Source of the DNA: Allomuricauda sp.
GTDB lineage: Bacteria; Bacteroidota; Bacteroidia; Flavobacteriales; Flavobacteriaceae
Length of the DNA stretch: 64,000 bases
NCBI GenBank assembly: GCA_003712125.1
Contig: RHLF01000002.1
Span: 1,054,001 to 1,118,000 of the forward strand
Direction: 5' to 3'
This document shows positions 26,225 to 34,779 of the stretch, piece by piece. A program made the position numbers and the translations under genes. Below the pieces are notes generated by a model. The model was not told the origin of the DNA. It saw only the letters and a list, made by a program, of their open reading frames with translations, and searched no databases. How positions within the stretch are numbered: position 1 is the stretch's first letter; each line of letters starts with the position of its first letter.

Positions 26225-27178
26225 ATGACAAAGATTTTAGCAAATGACGGAATTTCAAATTCGGGTGTTCTAGAATTGGAAGCCTCGGGATTTGAAGTAC
26301 TGACCACAAGGGTAGCACAAGAACAGTTGGCAAATTTTATCAACGACAATGCCATTGAAGCCCTGTTGGTCAGGAGTGCAACCAAAGTTCCCAAAGAAAT
26401 CATTGACGCATGCCCCAATCTAAAGCTGATTGGACGTGGAGGTGTTGGTATGGACAACATTGATGTGGCCTATGCAAAGGAAAAAGGCATTCATGTAATC
26501 AATACCCCAGCGGCTTCTTCAGAATCGGTCGCCGAGTTGGTATTCGCCCATCTTTTTTCAGGGGTGCGTTTTTTGTATGATTCTAACCGAAATATGCCCT
26601 TGGATGGCGACAACAAATTCAAGGAACTTAAAAAAGCTTATGCCTCCGGCGCAGAACTCAGGGGCAAGACCCTGGGAATCATCGGTATGGGCCGAATTGG
26701 TCAAGCCACTGCAAAAATTGCCCTTGGTCTCGGTATGAAGGTGATTTATCATGATCCATTTACCCAATCGGTGCGTCTTGTGTTGGCATTTTATGATGGC
26801 CAGCAACTTTCGTTCGAGCTCAAAAGCGAGGATATGGATGGACTTTTGACGAACGCTGATTTTATTACGATACATGTTCCCGCCCAAAAAGAATATGTGC
26901 TGGGTAAGGCAGAATTCACCAAAATGAAAAAAGGCGCAGGCATTGTCAATGCTGCACGAGGGGGTGTTATTGATGAGATCGAATTGCTAAAAGCGCTGGA
27001 CGCAGGTCATCTTTCCTTCGCAGGGCTTGATGTGTTTGAATCGGAACCTAGGCCAGAAATTCAGATTTTGATGCATTCCAAAATATCCCTGACGCCTCAC
27101 ATTGGAGCAGCTACCCAAGAAGCTCAAAATCGTATTGGTCAAGAACTGGCCGAACAAATCAAAAAATTGTTGGGTTAG
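26225..27178 (+). CDS. serA: D-3-phosphoglycerate dehydrogenase-type 2-hydroxyacid dehydrogenase
   Basis: 317 aa. NAD Rossmann motif LGIIGMGRIGQATAK, catalytic Arg in NAARGGVID, Glu in FESEPRPE and His in LTPHIGAATQEAQ. It lacks a C-terminal ACT domain, so the serine-feedback form is not present; this short type is normal in flavobacteria. With SerC it makes 3-phosphoserine from 3-phosphoglycerate. Directly downstream of serC. The substrate assignment rests on that context, since other D-2-hydroxyacid dehydrogenases share these motifs. Confidence 0.9.
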   Translation: MTKILANDGISNSGVLELEASGFEVLTTRVAQEQLANFINDNAIEALLVRSATKVPKEIIDACPNLKLIGRGGVGMDNIDVAYAKEKGIHVINTPAASSESVAELVFAHLFSGVRFLYDSNRNMPLDGDNKFKELKKAYASGAELRGKTLGIIGMGRIGQATAKIALGLGMKVIYHDPFTQSVRLVLAFYDGQQLSFELKSEDMDGLLTNADFITIHVPAQKEYVLGKAEFTKMKKGAGIVNAARGGVIDEIELLKALDAGHLSFAGLDVFESEPRPEIQILMHSKISLTPHIGAATQEAQNRIGQELAEQIKKLLG

Positions 27179-27243
27179 CTTGTTTTAGGCGCACGTGACT
27201 TTTTTGTACTTTTTGGGTCTTAAAAAATAAACACATATAGAAC

Positions 27244-27885
27244 ATGTCAGGATTATTGGATTTATTAAATAGCCCGATGGGCAAACAGATTGTAAGTGGG
27301 GTGGCCGGGCAGACCAACCAACCAGAAAATAAAACGGCCGATGTGCTCTCGATGGCACTTCCCATTTTGATGGGGGCCATGAAACGCAATGCCAGCACAA
27401 ACGATGGAGCTGCGGGTCTTCTTAACGCGCTTAATTCGAAACATGACGGAAGTATTCTAAACGACCTTGGCGGTCTTTTTGGAGGCGGAGTCAATAAGGA
27501 AGTTTTAGACGATGGAGCTGGAATCTTAGGACATATTCTGGGCAACCGACAACCTCAAGTTGAAAATGCACTAAGCAGAAAATCTGGAATGGATGCCGGT
27601 TCAATCGCGCAGATTCTAAAAGTTGCTGCCCCTATCCTTTTAGGGTTTTTAGGCAAGCAGACACGGCAGCAACAAGTAAGTAGTCCTGATGCCATGAGCG
27701 GGCTTTTAGGTGGCCTACTGGGAGGCGGTAGCAATGCCAACAAACAGCAATCCCTTATCGAATCTTTATTGGACAGTGACGGTGACGGCAGCTATATTGA
27801 TGACTTGGCCGGTATGGTACTTCAAGGTGGCGGACGCAAAAAAAGTGGTCTGGGAGGTCTCTTAGGCGGTCTTTTTGGCAAGTAG
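27244..27885 (+). CDS. DUF937-domain protein
   Basis: 213 aa. Starts MSGLLDLLNSPMGKQIVSGV. It contains a helical DUF937/YidB-like repeat region with many Leu/Gly segments (GLLNALNSKHDGSILNDLGG, VAAPILLGFLGKQTR) and a Gly-rich C-terminus (GGGRKKSGLGGLLGGLFGK). A Ca-binding-like DSDGDGSYIDDLAG loop is present. The function of DUF937 proteins is unknown. It follows serA by 65 nt and is closed by a strong terminator. Confidence 0.85.
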   Translation: MSGLLDLLNSPMGKQIVSGVAGQTNQPENKTADVLSMALPILMGAMKRNASTNDGAAGLLNALNSKHDGSILNDLGGLFGGGVNKEVLDDGAGILGHILGNRQPQVENALSRKSGMDAGSIAQILKVAAPILLGFLGKQTRQQQVSSPDAMSGLLGGLLGGGSNANKQQSLIESLLDSDGDGSYIDDLAGMVLQGGGRKKSGLGGLLGGLFGK

Positions 27886-27906
27886 TCATTTAAACAAAGC
27901 TTTAAC

Positions 27907-27938
27907 AAGCCATTCCACATTTGGAATGGCTTTTTTTG
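27907..27938 (+). terminator. rho-independent terminator after the DUF937 gene
   Basis: AAGCCATTCCA-CATT-TGGAATGGCTTTTTTT: an 11-bp stem with an A-T-rich base followed by a run of seven T, starting 22 nt after the stop. Confidence 0.92.
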
Positions 27939-27950
27939 TACCTTAATGTC

Positions 27951-28412
27951 ATGAAAAAGAATATTTTATATGCCCTTATGGGGCTATCCCTTATGGTTGT
28001 CACAAGCGAAACCATTCAGGCCCAGCAGAAGGAAATTCAACTTACTGCCGAGGAAATTGAAATTTTTAAGGAGGCCGAAGAAAAGGAAACTGAAGAAGAA
28101 GCCTACGATGAATCAGAATATGATATCGTTATTATGGATATCGGGTTCAACACTTGGTTGACCCGAATTGCCCAACCAAAAGGGTACTATACCCAATCGT
28201 TTATGGAACGAAGAAATTACCTCTACGTTTTGGAATGGAATCGAAGGGTATTGGAACCCAGGGTTTTTAACCCTCGTCTGTACGAACTCCAAATCAATTA
28301 CGACCCAGAGATCGATTATGGTTATGATGTAAACTATAAACTTTACAACTATTTTATTTACTTCCAGCGCCGTTACGATCAGCACTTGGGACTTTGGGTT
28401 CCGAGAATTTAA
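27951..28412 (+). CDS. exported protein, DUF6146-like
   Basis: 153 aa from ATG at 27951 (MKKNILYALMGLSLMVVTSE); the ORF-track start lies inside the terminator hairpin. Signal peptide to about residue 25 (IQAQ), an acidic linker (EIFKEAEEKETEEEAYDESE), then a domain rich in Tyr/Asn with EYDIVIMDIGFNTWL, YYTQSFMERRNYLYVLEWN and NYDPEIDYGYDVNYKLYNYF. From memory this is the flavobacterial DUF6146 family; no function known. It precedes the DUF6787-like gene by 28 nt. Confidence 0.75.
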   Translation: MKKNILYALMGLSLMVVTSETIQAQQKEIQLTAEEIEIFKEAEEKETEEEAYDESEYDIVIMDIGFNTWLTRIAQPKGYYTQSFMERRNYLYVLEWNRRVLEPRVFNPRLYELQINYDPEIDYGYDVNYKLYNYFIYFQRRYDQHLGLWVPRI

Positions 28413-28440
28413 AAGGTATATTTGCTGCCATTATTAAGGT

Positions 28441-28956
28441 ATGCAAAAACTCAAAGAACGCTGGGAGATAAGCCAATCTTGGCAACTGCTTTTTCCAATT
28501 TTGGGCGCATTATTGGTGCTTCTCAGCGCATATACCATTGCAAGACGATTATTACATCTTTTTACACTCAATAACAGCTATTGGGAATGGCCCTTTACCC
28601 TTGCCCTAAGCGTATTGGGCTATTTTATAGGATTGCGTTTCTTTTTATGGTGTTTTAAAAAACTGGAAAACAAATGGGTCGTTTCACAAAAATGGGAGAT
28701 GATCGCCATTTTTATTGTATTTGCCATCACAGGAAGTGTTGCCGCAAAATTGGCAAAACCGTTGATGGATATGATTGGTCTGCAGCAAGCAAGTACCAAT
28801 GGTTGGATCTATTGGCCGTTGCGAATTTTGATCATTCTACCCATTTATCAGATCTTATTGGTCATTTTTGGATGGCTCTTTGGGCAATTCAAATTCTTCT
28901 GGGCATTTGAGAAAAAAATGCTAAAGCGCATGGGGCTAGGGTTCTTAATTAAGTAA
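28441..28956 (+). CDS. membrane protein with two DUF6787-like repeats
   Basis: 171 aa with four hydrophobic helices. Two halves repeat: LKERWEISQSWQLLFP... and LENKWVVSQKWEMIAI..., each starting with a W-[IV]-S-Q-x-W motif followed by two membrane segments. The second half ends in WLFGQFKFFWAFEKKMLKRM, which resembles the C-terminus of ~100-aa single-copy DUF6787 proteins as I remember them. The protein seems to be an internal duplication of that module. The function is unknown. It follows the DUF6146-like gene closely and is likely cotranscribed. Confidence 0.75.
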   Translation: MQKLKERWEISQSWQLLFPILGALLVLLSAYTIARRLLHLFTLNNSYWEWPFTLALSVLGYFIGLRFFLWCFKKLENKWVVSQKWEMIAIFIVFAITGSVAAKLAKPLMDMIGLQQASTNGWIYWPLRILIILPIYQILLVIFGWLFGQFKFFWAFEKKMLKRMGLGFLIK

Positions 28957-28976
28957 ATATTATAATTGCCTTAACA

Positions 28977-29006
28977 TTGCAGGTTTTACCAAAAAAGTTA
29001 GCTTTG
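28977..29006 (+). promoter_or_regulatory. Bacteroidota-type promoter of the His-rich peptide / TonB gene cluster
   Basis: TTG (28977-28979), exactly 19-bp spacer, TAGCTTTG (28999-29006), a full match to the TTG-N19-TAnnTTTG consensus. The start codon at 29013 follows 6 nt later. Confidence 0.6.
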
Positions 29007-29012
29007 TGGCTT

Positions 29013-29312
29013 ATGGTTGCGAGAAAGTATTTTTTTACGCTTTTCTTTTTAGCCTTGATTACTTTCAAGGTCTCTGCCATGCACATCTATGCACATCATG
29101 CAGATGAAAACGATCACCACCAAGATTGTGAGTCTTGCGAAGATGCTATCTATTTTCAAAGTATAGGTTTCTCTACACCGGTAGAAATTGAACTGAATAT
29201 TGTTAGCCATATTTCTGAATTTAAGGAAATCAATAGCTATTACGAAACTCCCCGTATTACAGCCGTTTCTAAAAACTTATATTTAGTAAGGCCTCCTCCT
29301 CAACACATCTAA
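29013..29312 (+). CDS. small exported His/Cys-rich protein, possible metal-binding
   Basis: 99 aa from ATG at 29013 (MVARKYFFTLFFLALITFKV); the ORF-track TTG start lies inside the promoter. Signal peptide to about residue 24. The mature N-terminus is dense in metal ligands: MHIYAHHADENDHHQDCESC, with six His and a CxxC within 20 residues. It ends in a Pro-rich tail (RPPPQHI). No named family recognised. It precedes a TonB receptor gene by 86 nt, with a shared promoter, so a role in scavenging a transition metal for the receptor is plausible. That is inference. Confidence 0.7.
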   Translation: MVARKYFFTLFFLALITFKVSAMHIYAHHADENDHHQDCESCEDAIYFQSIGFSTPVEIELNIVSHISEFKEINSYYETPRITAVSKNLYLVRPPPQHI

Positions 29313-29398
29313 GATTTTATCTTCAATCGAGTTCTTAAGCGCAGGGCTTAAACAAACAATTGTATTTCAACTACTTGTAGGTTATAATTTAACTATTA

Positions 29399-31813
29399 AT
29401 GAAGCTAAAGCTTCTTTTAATATTCATTTTTTTGGTTGTTCCATTATTGGTTATGGCACAAATTGACCCTTGCAGCTATGCTGTAAGCGGCAAGGTGCTA
29501 GATATCGATACAAAAGCTCCTATTCCAAATGCAGTTATTAAAGTTGATGGTACTGAAAAATATACTACGACAGATACAAATGGGAATTTTAAAATAGGGG
29601 GTTTGTGTTCTGAAAAGAATACATTGATCATCTCTTGTATAGGGTATGCCGATTCCACCAAAGATCATGAACACGATTCTGAGCTACACTTTTATCTAAC
29701 TCAAGAGGTGACAAATTTAGAAGAGGTAACGATTCAAGCCCAACGAGCCAAGGAAAAGGGGACAGAAACCATTTCGCAGGTAACCGTTGGAAAAGCAGAA
29801 ATTGCGAATAATCCGACCCAATCGCTGGCTGCCGTTATATCAAAAGAACAAGGAGTTACTTTTATTTCTACTGGTAATAATGTACAACTGCCAGTAATAC
29901 ATGGTTTGTACGGTAATAGAATTTTAGTTTTGAATAACGGCCTAAAACATGGTTTTCAGAATTGGGGTACCGATCATGCCCCAGAAATTGACATCACTTC
30001 AGCAAATAGTATTACGGTCATAAAAGGTGCTGCCGGGGTAAGATATGGCCCTGAGGCCCTGGGCGGGGCCATTATTGTCGAGTCAAATCCGTTGCTGTTG
30101 AACAATCCATTTTATGTGAATCTGGGAACAGGGTACCAAACCAATGGGCGCGGGTACAATGCAAATATTGAGATGGGTCAAGGAACTGAAAATTGGAGCT
30201 TTTTTGCCAACGGGAATTATACTAGAATTGGTGATAGAAATACCCCAGACTATAGTTTAACCAATTCTGGTAAAGAAGAAAGGGCATTTAGCTTCGGACT
30301 GCTTCATCATTTGAACCAATGGGATTTTAAAGTCAATTATAGTTTTGTAGACCAGAATTTGGCGCTTTTGCGATCTTCAATTGCCGATAGTCCTGACTCC
30401 TTTATTCGCGCCATCAATTCAGAAGAACCTATTATCATAAATCCATTCTCTTATGATATTAACCAACCTAATCAAACCACTCAGCATCATTTGGCCAAGG
30501 CAGAAATCAACTGGTGGTACGCTGATAACGCAAGACTAACACTGGTTGGGGGAATACAGCTAAACAAAAGGGACGAATTCGATGTTAGAAGAAATGCCAA
30601 TTTGCCCATAATTGACCTTGACTTGGTCACCTATGATTACCAATTGGAATGGAAGCACCCCAAATGGAGTGGATTGGATGGCTTGGTGGGGGTTCAATAT
30701 TTTACGCAGAATAATGATAACAACCCTGGCACGCAAACCACTCCTTTTATTCCCAATTACAATACCGATAGGTTCAGTGCCTTTGCTGCAGAGCGAATTG
30801 ATTTTGGCAAAAACACCATTGAAGCCGGACTTCGATTTGATTTTGAAACCAATGATGTCAGAGGCCGGGAAACCAATCAAGACATTTTTAGAGATAATTA
30901 CAATTTTACAAATTTTACAGGGTCCTTGGGCTATGTGCGGCAACTATCTGAAAATAGCACTTTTAGAACAAATTTAGGTACCGCATGGCGAACGCCCAAC
31001 ATGGAAGAACTTTTCAGTTTTGGGCAACATGGTTTTAAAACAATTTTTGGCTTATTACGATTTCAAGATAACAATGGGCAATTGAGCACAGATGAAGTTA
31101 TTCCTTTAGATGGTAGCGATGTTGATCCTGAGAGGGGTTATAAGTTTATCAATGAATTCCAAACAGTTAAAGATGGGAACACACACAACCTTACCGTCTA
31201 CTCCCATTATATTGAGAATTACATTTTTGACAGGCCCATAGGTGTCTTTGGAACTATTAGAGGTCCCATGCCCGCATTTTTCTTTGATCAAGTAGATGCG
31301 CTGTTTTTTGGTGCCGATTATACATGGAAAAAAGAATGGACACAACAGTTGTCAAGTGCTTTTGGTTTCAGCTTTTTATGGTCTGAAAATATTGGTGATA
31401 ACGACCCTTTGATTAACCAACCTCCCATTTCTACAAATATTGAGCTAAACTGGAACCAAGGGAAATTCTGGAAGTTTGAGACCTCGAATTGGAGCCTGCG
31501 ACCCAGCTATACATTTGAACAGTTTCAAGCACCAAGGACAATAACCCCAGAAAGTTTGGTGAATGGTTCGGCAACTTTGACCACAGATTCTGAAATATTT
31601 GACTTTGCAGATGCCACCGAAGGCTACTTCTTGCTAGATGTTTCGTGGTCTTTTGGTTTTAAAAACCTTGATGGAAGTATTGCGGTACAAAACCTTTTAA
31701 ATACCAGCTACCGCAATTACTTAAATGAGATGCGCTATTTTGCCGATGAGCCAGGCAGAAACATACTTTTTACATTGAATTATAGATTTAAATCAAAAAA
31801 CAAAAATGAATAA
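29399..31813 (+). CDS. TonB-dependent outer membrane receptor
   Basis: 804 aa. Signal peptide MKLKLLLIFIFLVVPLLVMAQ, then a carboxypeptidase-like beta-sandwich (residues ~28-110, SGKVLDIDTKAPIPNAVI), plug domain (~125-235, IKGAAGVRYGPEALGGAI) and a 22-strand barrel ending in the aromatic terminus ILFTLNYRFKSKNKNE. Receptors of this layout import metal complexes or small ligands using TonB energy. The ligand is not readable, but the upstream His-rich peptide and downstream lipoprotein suggest a metal chelate. No Zur-type palindrome lies upstream. Confidence 0.9.
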   Translation: MKLKLLLIFIFLVVPLLVMAQIDPCSYAVSGKVLDIDTKAPIPNAVIKVDGTEKYTTTDTNGNFKIGGLCSEKNTLIISCIGYADSTKDHEHDSELHFYLTQEVTNLEEVTIQAQRAKEKGTETISQVTVGKAEIANNPTQSLAAVISKEQGVTFISTGNNVQLPVIHGLYGNRILVLNNGLKHGFQNWGTDHAPEIDITSANSITVIKGAAGVRYGPEALGGAIIVESNPLLLNNPFYVNLGTGYQTNGRGYNANIEMGQGTENWSFFANGNYTRIGDRNTPDYSLTNSGKEERAFSFGLLHHLNQWDFKVNYSFVDQNLALLRSSIADSPDSFIRAINSEEPIIINPFSYDINQPNQTTQHHLAKAEINWWYADNARLTLVGGIQLNKRDEFDVRRNANLPIIDLDLVTYDYQLEWKHPKWSGLDGLVGVQYFTQNNDNNPGTQTTPFIPNYNTDRFSAFAAERIDFGKNTIEAGLRFDFETNDVRGRETNQDIFRDNYNFTNFTGSLGYVRQLSENSTFRTNLGTAWRTPNMEELFSFGQHGFKTIFGLLRFQDNNGQLSTDEVIPLDGSDVDPERGYKFINEFQTVKDGNTHNLTVYSHYIENYIFDRPIGVFGTIRGPMPAFFFDQVDALFFGADYTWKKEWTQQLSSAFGFSFLWSENIGDNDPLINQPPISTNIELNWNQGKFWKFETSNWSLRPSYTFEQFQAPRTITPESLVNGSATLTTDSEIFDFADATEGYFLLDVSWSFGFKNLDGSIAVQNLLNTSYRNYLNEMRYFADEPGRNILFTLNYRFKSKNKNE

Positions 31814-31824
31814 ACACCAAATTC

Positions 31825-31841
31825 TTAAAAAAAGAACAATG
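31825..31841 (+). repeat. 17-nt direct repeat, copy 1 (duplicated translation start)
   Basis: TTAAAAAAAGAACAATG, identical to 31923-31939, which carries the start codon of the lipoprotein gene. Copy 1 starts a six-codon ORF (MGTRAP, stop). A second shared stretch, AAAACGATT-AACAA, brackets copy 2. Confidence 0.75.
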
Positions 31842-31922
31842 GGTACTAGAGCTCCTTGAGTTTGTTTAACCCATTCAATTATAAATACCATTAATAACAA
31901 AAACGATTAAACAAGTAAACTA

Positions 31923-31939
31923 TTAAAAAAAGAACAATG
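31923..31939 (+). repeat. 17-nt direct repeat, copy 2 (start of lipoprotein gene)
   Basis: TTAAAAAAAGAACAATG; the last three bases are the start codon at 31937 of the lipoprotein gene. Exact copy of 31825-31841. Confidence 0.75.
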
Positions 31940-32557
31940 AAAACGATTGAACAATTCAGAACTTTAAGATTGATGGCCCTTTTATTTATGGGGATAGCCG
32001 TAATAAGCTGTAGCGATGACGATGATACCCCAGAAGAGGAAAATGAAGTGGAGGTGATTACCGATGTTACCCTGGTATTTACCAATACTGCTGATGCAAG
32101 TGATGTGGTGAGGGCTTCTGCGCAAGACCCAGACGGTGCAGGTATTCAAGAATTGGTAGTAGATCCAGCTGGGATTACACTTAGCACTGACGCCACTTAT
32201 ACCTTGACTTTCGAAATTTTCAACAATTTGGAAACTCCAGGTGAAGACATTGGAGAAGAAGTTGCCGAAGAAGATGATGAGCATCAAATTTTCTTCAGCT
32301 TTACCGATGGAGCATTTGCCAACCCAACCGGAAATGGAAATGTAGACAATGCAGGAGATGCTGTTAATTACAACGATCAAGATGGTAATGGAAATCCATT
32401 AGGCCTTTCCACTACTTGGACCACAGGCGCAAATCCTGTAGCTGGTGGAAACTTTACTGCTAGATTGCAGCATCAACCAGATATTAAATCGGCTACAACT
32501 GGAGCTGCTGACGGGGATACTGATTTCAACCTATCATTTGTATTGAACATTCAGTAA
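31937..32557 (+). CDS. lipoprotein associated with TonB receptor, unknown
   Basis: 206 aa. Signal MKTIEQFRTLRLMALLFMGIAVISCS with lipobox VISC, then an acidic CSDDDDTPEEENEVE linker typical of surface-exposed flavobacterial lipoproteins. The mature part is a beta-rich domain (TDVTLVFTNTADASDVVRA, TYTLTFEIFNN) with many Asp/Asn. From memory, flavobacterial genomes place such lipoproteins right after TonB receptors and label them type 1 periplasmic-binding-like; I treat that label as unproven. Likely receptor accessory protein. Ends before a clear terminator. Confidence 0.75.
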   Translation: MKTIEQFRTLRLMALLFMGIAVISCSDDDDTPEEENEVEVITDVTLVFTNTADASDVVRASAQDPDGAGIQELVVDPAGITLSTDATYTLTFEIFNNLETPGEDIGEEVAEEDDEHQIFFSFTDGAFANPTGNGNVDNAGDAVNYNDQDGNGNPLGLSTTWTTGANPVAGGNFTARLQHQPDIKSATTGAADGDTDFNLSFVLNIQ

Positions 32558-32576
32558 AAGTAATTGCACTATGATA

Positions 32577-32617
32577 AAACTCCCATCTCCTATGTTTTGT
32601 AAGAGTGGGAGTTTTTT
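32577..32617 (+). terminator. rho-independent terminator after the TonB/lipoprotein cluster
   Basis: AACTCCCA (32578-32585) pairs with TGGGAGTT (32606-32613), with inner partial pairing TCT/AGA, followed by TTTTTT. It separates the TonB cluster from the ABC operon. Confidence 0.85.
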
Positions 32618-32657
32618 GTTATAAATCCTTTCAGACTTCACCTAAACAAGAATATTT

Positions 32658-33374
32658 ATGATCAACACGAATAATCTCACAAAAAAATATGGTGAGCAAA
32701 CTGCGCTTGACCATTTAAATTTAGATGTCAAAGAAGGTGAGATTTATTGCCTTCTTGGGGCCAATGGTGCAGGAAAAACAACCACCATCAATTTGCTATT
32801 GGGCTTTGTTGAGCCTACCTCAGGAAGCGCATTCATCAACCAATTAAATGTAAGTGAAGATAAAAGGGCCACCAAAAGATTTCTAGCTTACATCCCAGAA
32901 AACCTCATGCTTTATCCTAGCTTGACGGCCCTTGAAAATCTAGACTATTTTGCTGGGGTTGCCGGAAAAAGACTATCACAAGACAATCTAAAAGGGTTTT
33001 TGGCAGAGGCAGGCTTGCAAACTGAAGCCTTTAATAAGCGCATCGCCACTTTTTCTAAAGGCATGCGACAGAAAGTGGGAATAGCTATTGCTTTGGCCAA
33101 AGATGCCAAGGTATTGTTACTGGATGAACCTACCTCGGGTTTAGACCCCAAGGCCAGTAATGAATTTGGCCTCCTGTTGCAGAAATTACGCGGGAAGGGT
33201 GTAGCCACCTTAATGGCTACACACGACATATTTCGCGCCAAGGAGGTCGCCACGCATATAGGCATTATGAAAGATGGGCAGTTAAAACAGCAATTCGTTG
33301 CCAATGACATATCCCTTTCCAAATTGGAGAAGGCATACCTCAACACAATGGAATATAACGAGGTCGGATCATGA
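32658..33374 (+). CDS. ABC transporter ATP-binding protein
   Basis: 238 aa. Walker A GANGAGKTTT, the signature-region FSKGMRQKVGIAIAL, Walker B VLLLDEPTSGLDP and switch His in MATHDIFRA. Resembles NosF/CcmA-type ATPases that drive exporters or insertion machinery. Start MINTNNLTKKYGEQTAL is well placed. Its stop overlaps the next gene's ATG by 4 nt (ATGA), so the ATPase and the DUF3526-like permeases are cotranslated. Substrate unknown. Confidence 0.92.
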   Translation: MINTNNLTKKYGEQTALDHLNLDVKEGEIYCLLGANGAGKTTTINLLLGFVEPTSGSAFINQLNVSEDKRATKRFLAYIPENLMLYPSLTALENLDYFAGVAGKRLSQDNLKGFLAEAGLQTEAFNKRIATFSKGMRQKVGIAIALAKDAKVLLLDEPTSGLDPKASNEFGLLLQKLRGKGVATLMATHDIFRAKEVATHIGIMKDGQLKQQFVANDISLSKLEKAYLNTMEYNEVGS

Positions 33375-34777
33375 TTTTAAAAACTTTTCTAAAGGAAACC
33401 AAAGAATTGCTCCGCGAAGGTCGTGTGCGTATTTCGATTGTTATCGTACTACTACTGTTAGGAGTGGCTGTTTGGATAAGCACCAAACAGTATCAAAATG
33501 TAAATGAACAATACGCTGTTGCAAAAACAGCTGAAAGAGCAGTGTGGGACAACCAAGGTGAAAAAAACCCACATTCCGCTGCCCATTATGGCACCTATGC
33601 CTTTAAACCTAAATACCCCTTGTCATTGGTAGATCAAGGTGTGGATAAATATGCGGGAACCTCCATATTTCTAGAGGCCCATAAGCGCAACGAAGCCCAA
33701 TTTAGTGCGGCGGCGGATCAGACAGGTCTGGCGCGATTTGGGGATCTCACTCCAGATTTTATCTTACTTTTTATCATTCCCTTATTGATTATTCTTTTGG
33801 GTTATAACAGCTTCACAAAAGAAAGGGAAATGGGTACCTTAACCCTATTAAATAGCCAAGGAATTTCTCATCCAAAATGGATAATTGGCAAATGGGCGGC
33901 CCTCTTCCTTCCAATTTTTGTAATAACAGCATTGTTGTTTTTGATTGCCGGCCTTCTACTGGGTAATTTGGAAGATTTTGGGGTTTTTAATTGGTCTTCC
34001 CTAGCGATGATGTTTTTGGTCTATACCGTCTATTACATCGTTTTTATCAATGTTGTTCTTTTGATTTCCTCCCTCACCAAAAAATCAGGAATTGCCTTGG
34101 TCATTTCTTTATCGGTCTGGATATTGGCTTGTTTAGCTGCCCCAAAAGCAGCAAGTAACATTGCCGAAAGTAAACACCCCTACCCTACCCGCCAAGAATT
34201 CGCGGCCAATGTATTAAAGGATAAAAAACAAGGATTGGATGGCCATAACCCTTGGAGCAAAGAAGCCAAACTTTTGGAGGCGCAGGTGCTAAAGGAATAT
34301 GGGGTAGATAGCCTGCATCAACTCCCCTTTAATTTTAGTGCATATCGCACACAAAAAGGTGAAGAACACGAAGCCGAAGTTTACTTTAAACATTACAAAT
34401 TTCTTAAAGATCAATATGCCAACCAATCGAAGGTGTATAGCGGATTGGCTGCAATTTCACCTTATTTGCCAACACGATTTTTGAGCATGGCCCTGGCCCA
34501 TACCGATTATGCAACGCATTGGGACTTTGCCGATACTGCAGAGGCGTATCGCATCGCAACACAAGAATTTTTGAACAATAACACCGCACAAAACACCCAA
34601 TATGGCCAACGGGGTTATAAAGCAAGTGCGGATTTTTGGCAGCAGCTTCCCGCCTTTGAATATGACCCTCCCGAACTCAACACCATTTTAACCAAGAATA
34701 GGTCAAATATGATGGCATTGGGTATTTGGCTATTCGCCTCATTCGGATTGTTGCTCTTCACCACTAAAACCCTTTAG
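33371..34777 (+). CDS. ABC-2 type permease, DUF3526-like (first of pair)
   Basis: 468 aa. One N-terminal helix (ISIVIVLLLLGVAVWI), a ~120-residue periplasmic loop, then several helices (FILLFIIPLLIILLGYNSFTKE, FLPIFVITALLFLIAGLLLG and others), a second large soluble part (residues ~275-440) and a final helix. This arrangement and the FTKEREMGTLTLLNSQG motif match the DUF3526 permeases found in pairs in flavobacteria. It partners the ATPase encoded before it. Transport direction and substrate are unknown. Confidence 0.82.
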   Translation: MILKTFLKETKELLREGRVRISIVIVLLLLGVAVWISTKQYQNVNEQYAVAKTAERAVWDNQGEKNPHSAAHYGTYAFKPKYPLSLVDQGVDKYAGTSIFLEAHKRNEAQFSAAADQTGLARFGDLTPDFILLFIIPLLIILLGYNSFTKEREMGTLTLLNSQGISHPKWIIGKWAALFLPIFVITALLFLIAGLLLGNLEDFGVFNWSSLAMMFLVYTVYYIVFINVVLLISSLTKKSGIALVISLSVWILACLAAPKAASNIAESKHPYPTRQEFAANVLKDKKQGLDGHNPWSKEAKLLEAQVLKEYGVDSLHQLPFNFSAYRTQKGEEHEAEVYFKHYKFLKDQYANQSKVYSGLAAISPYLPTRFLSMALAHTDYATHWDFADTAEAYRIATQEFLNNNTAQNTQYGQRGYKASADFWQQLPAFEYDPPELNTILTKNRSNMMALGIWLFASFGLLLFTTKTL

Positions 34778-34779
34778 TT

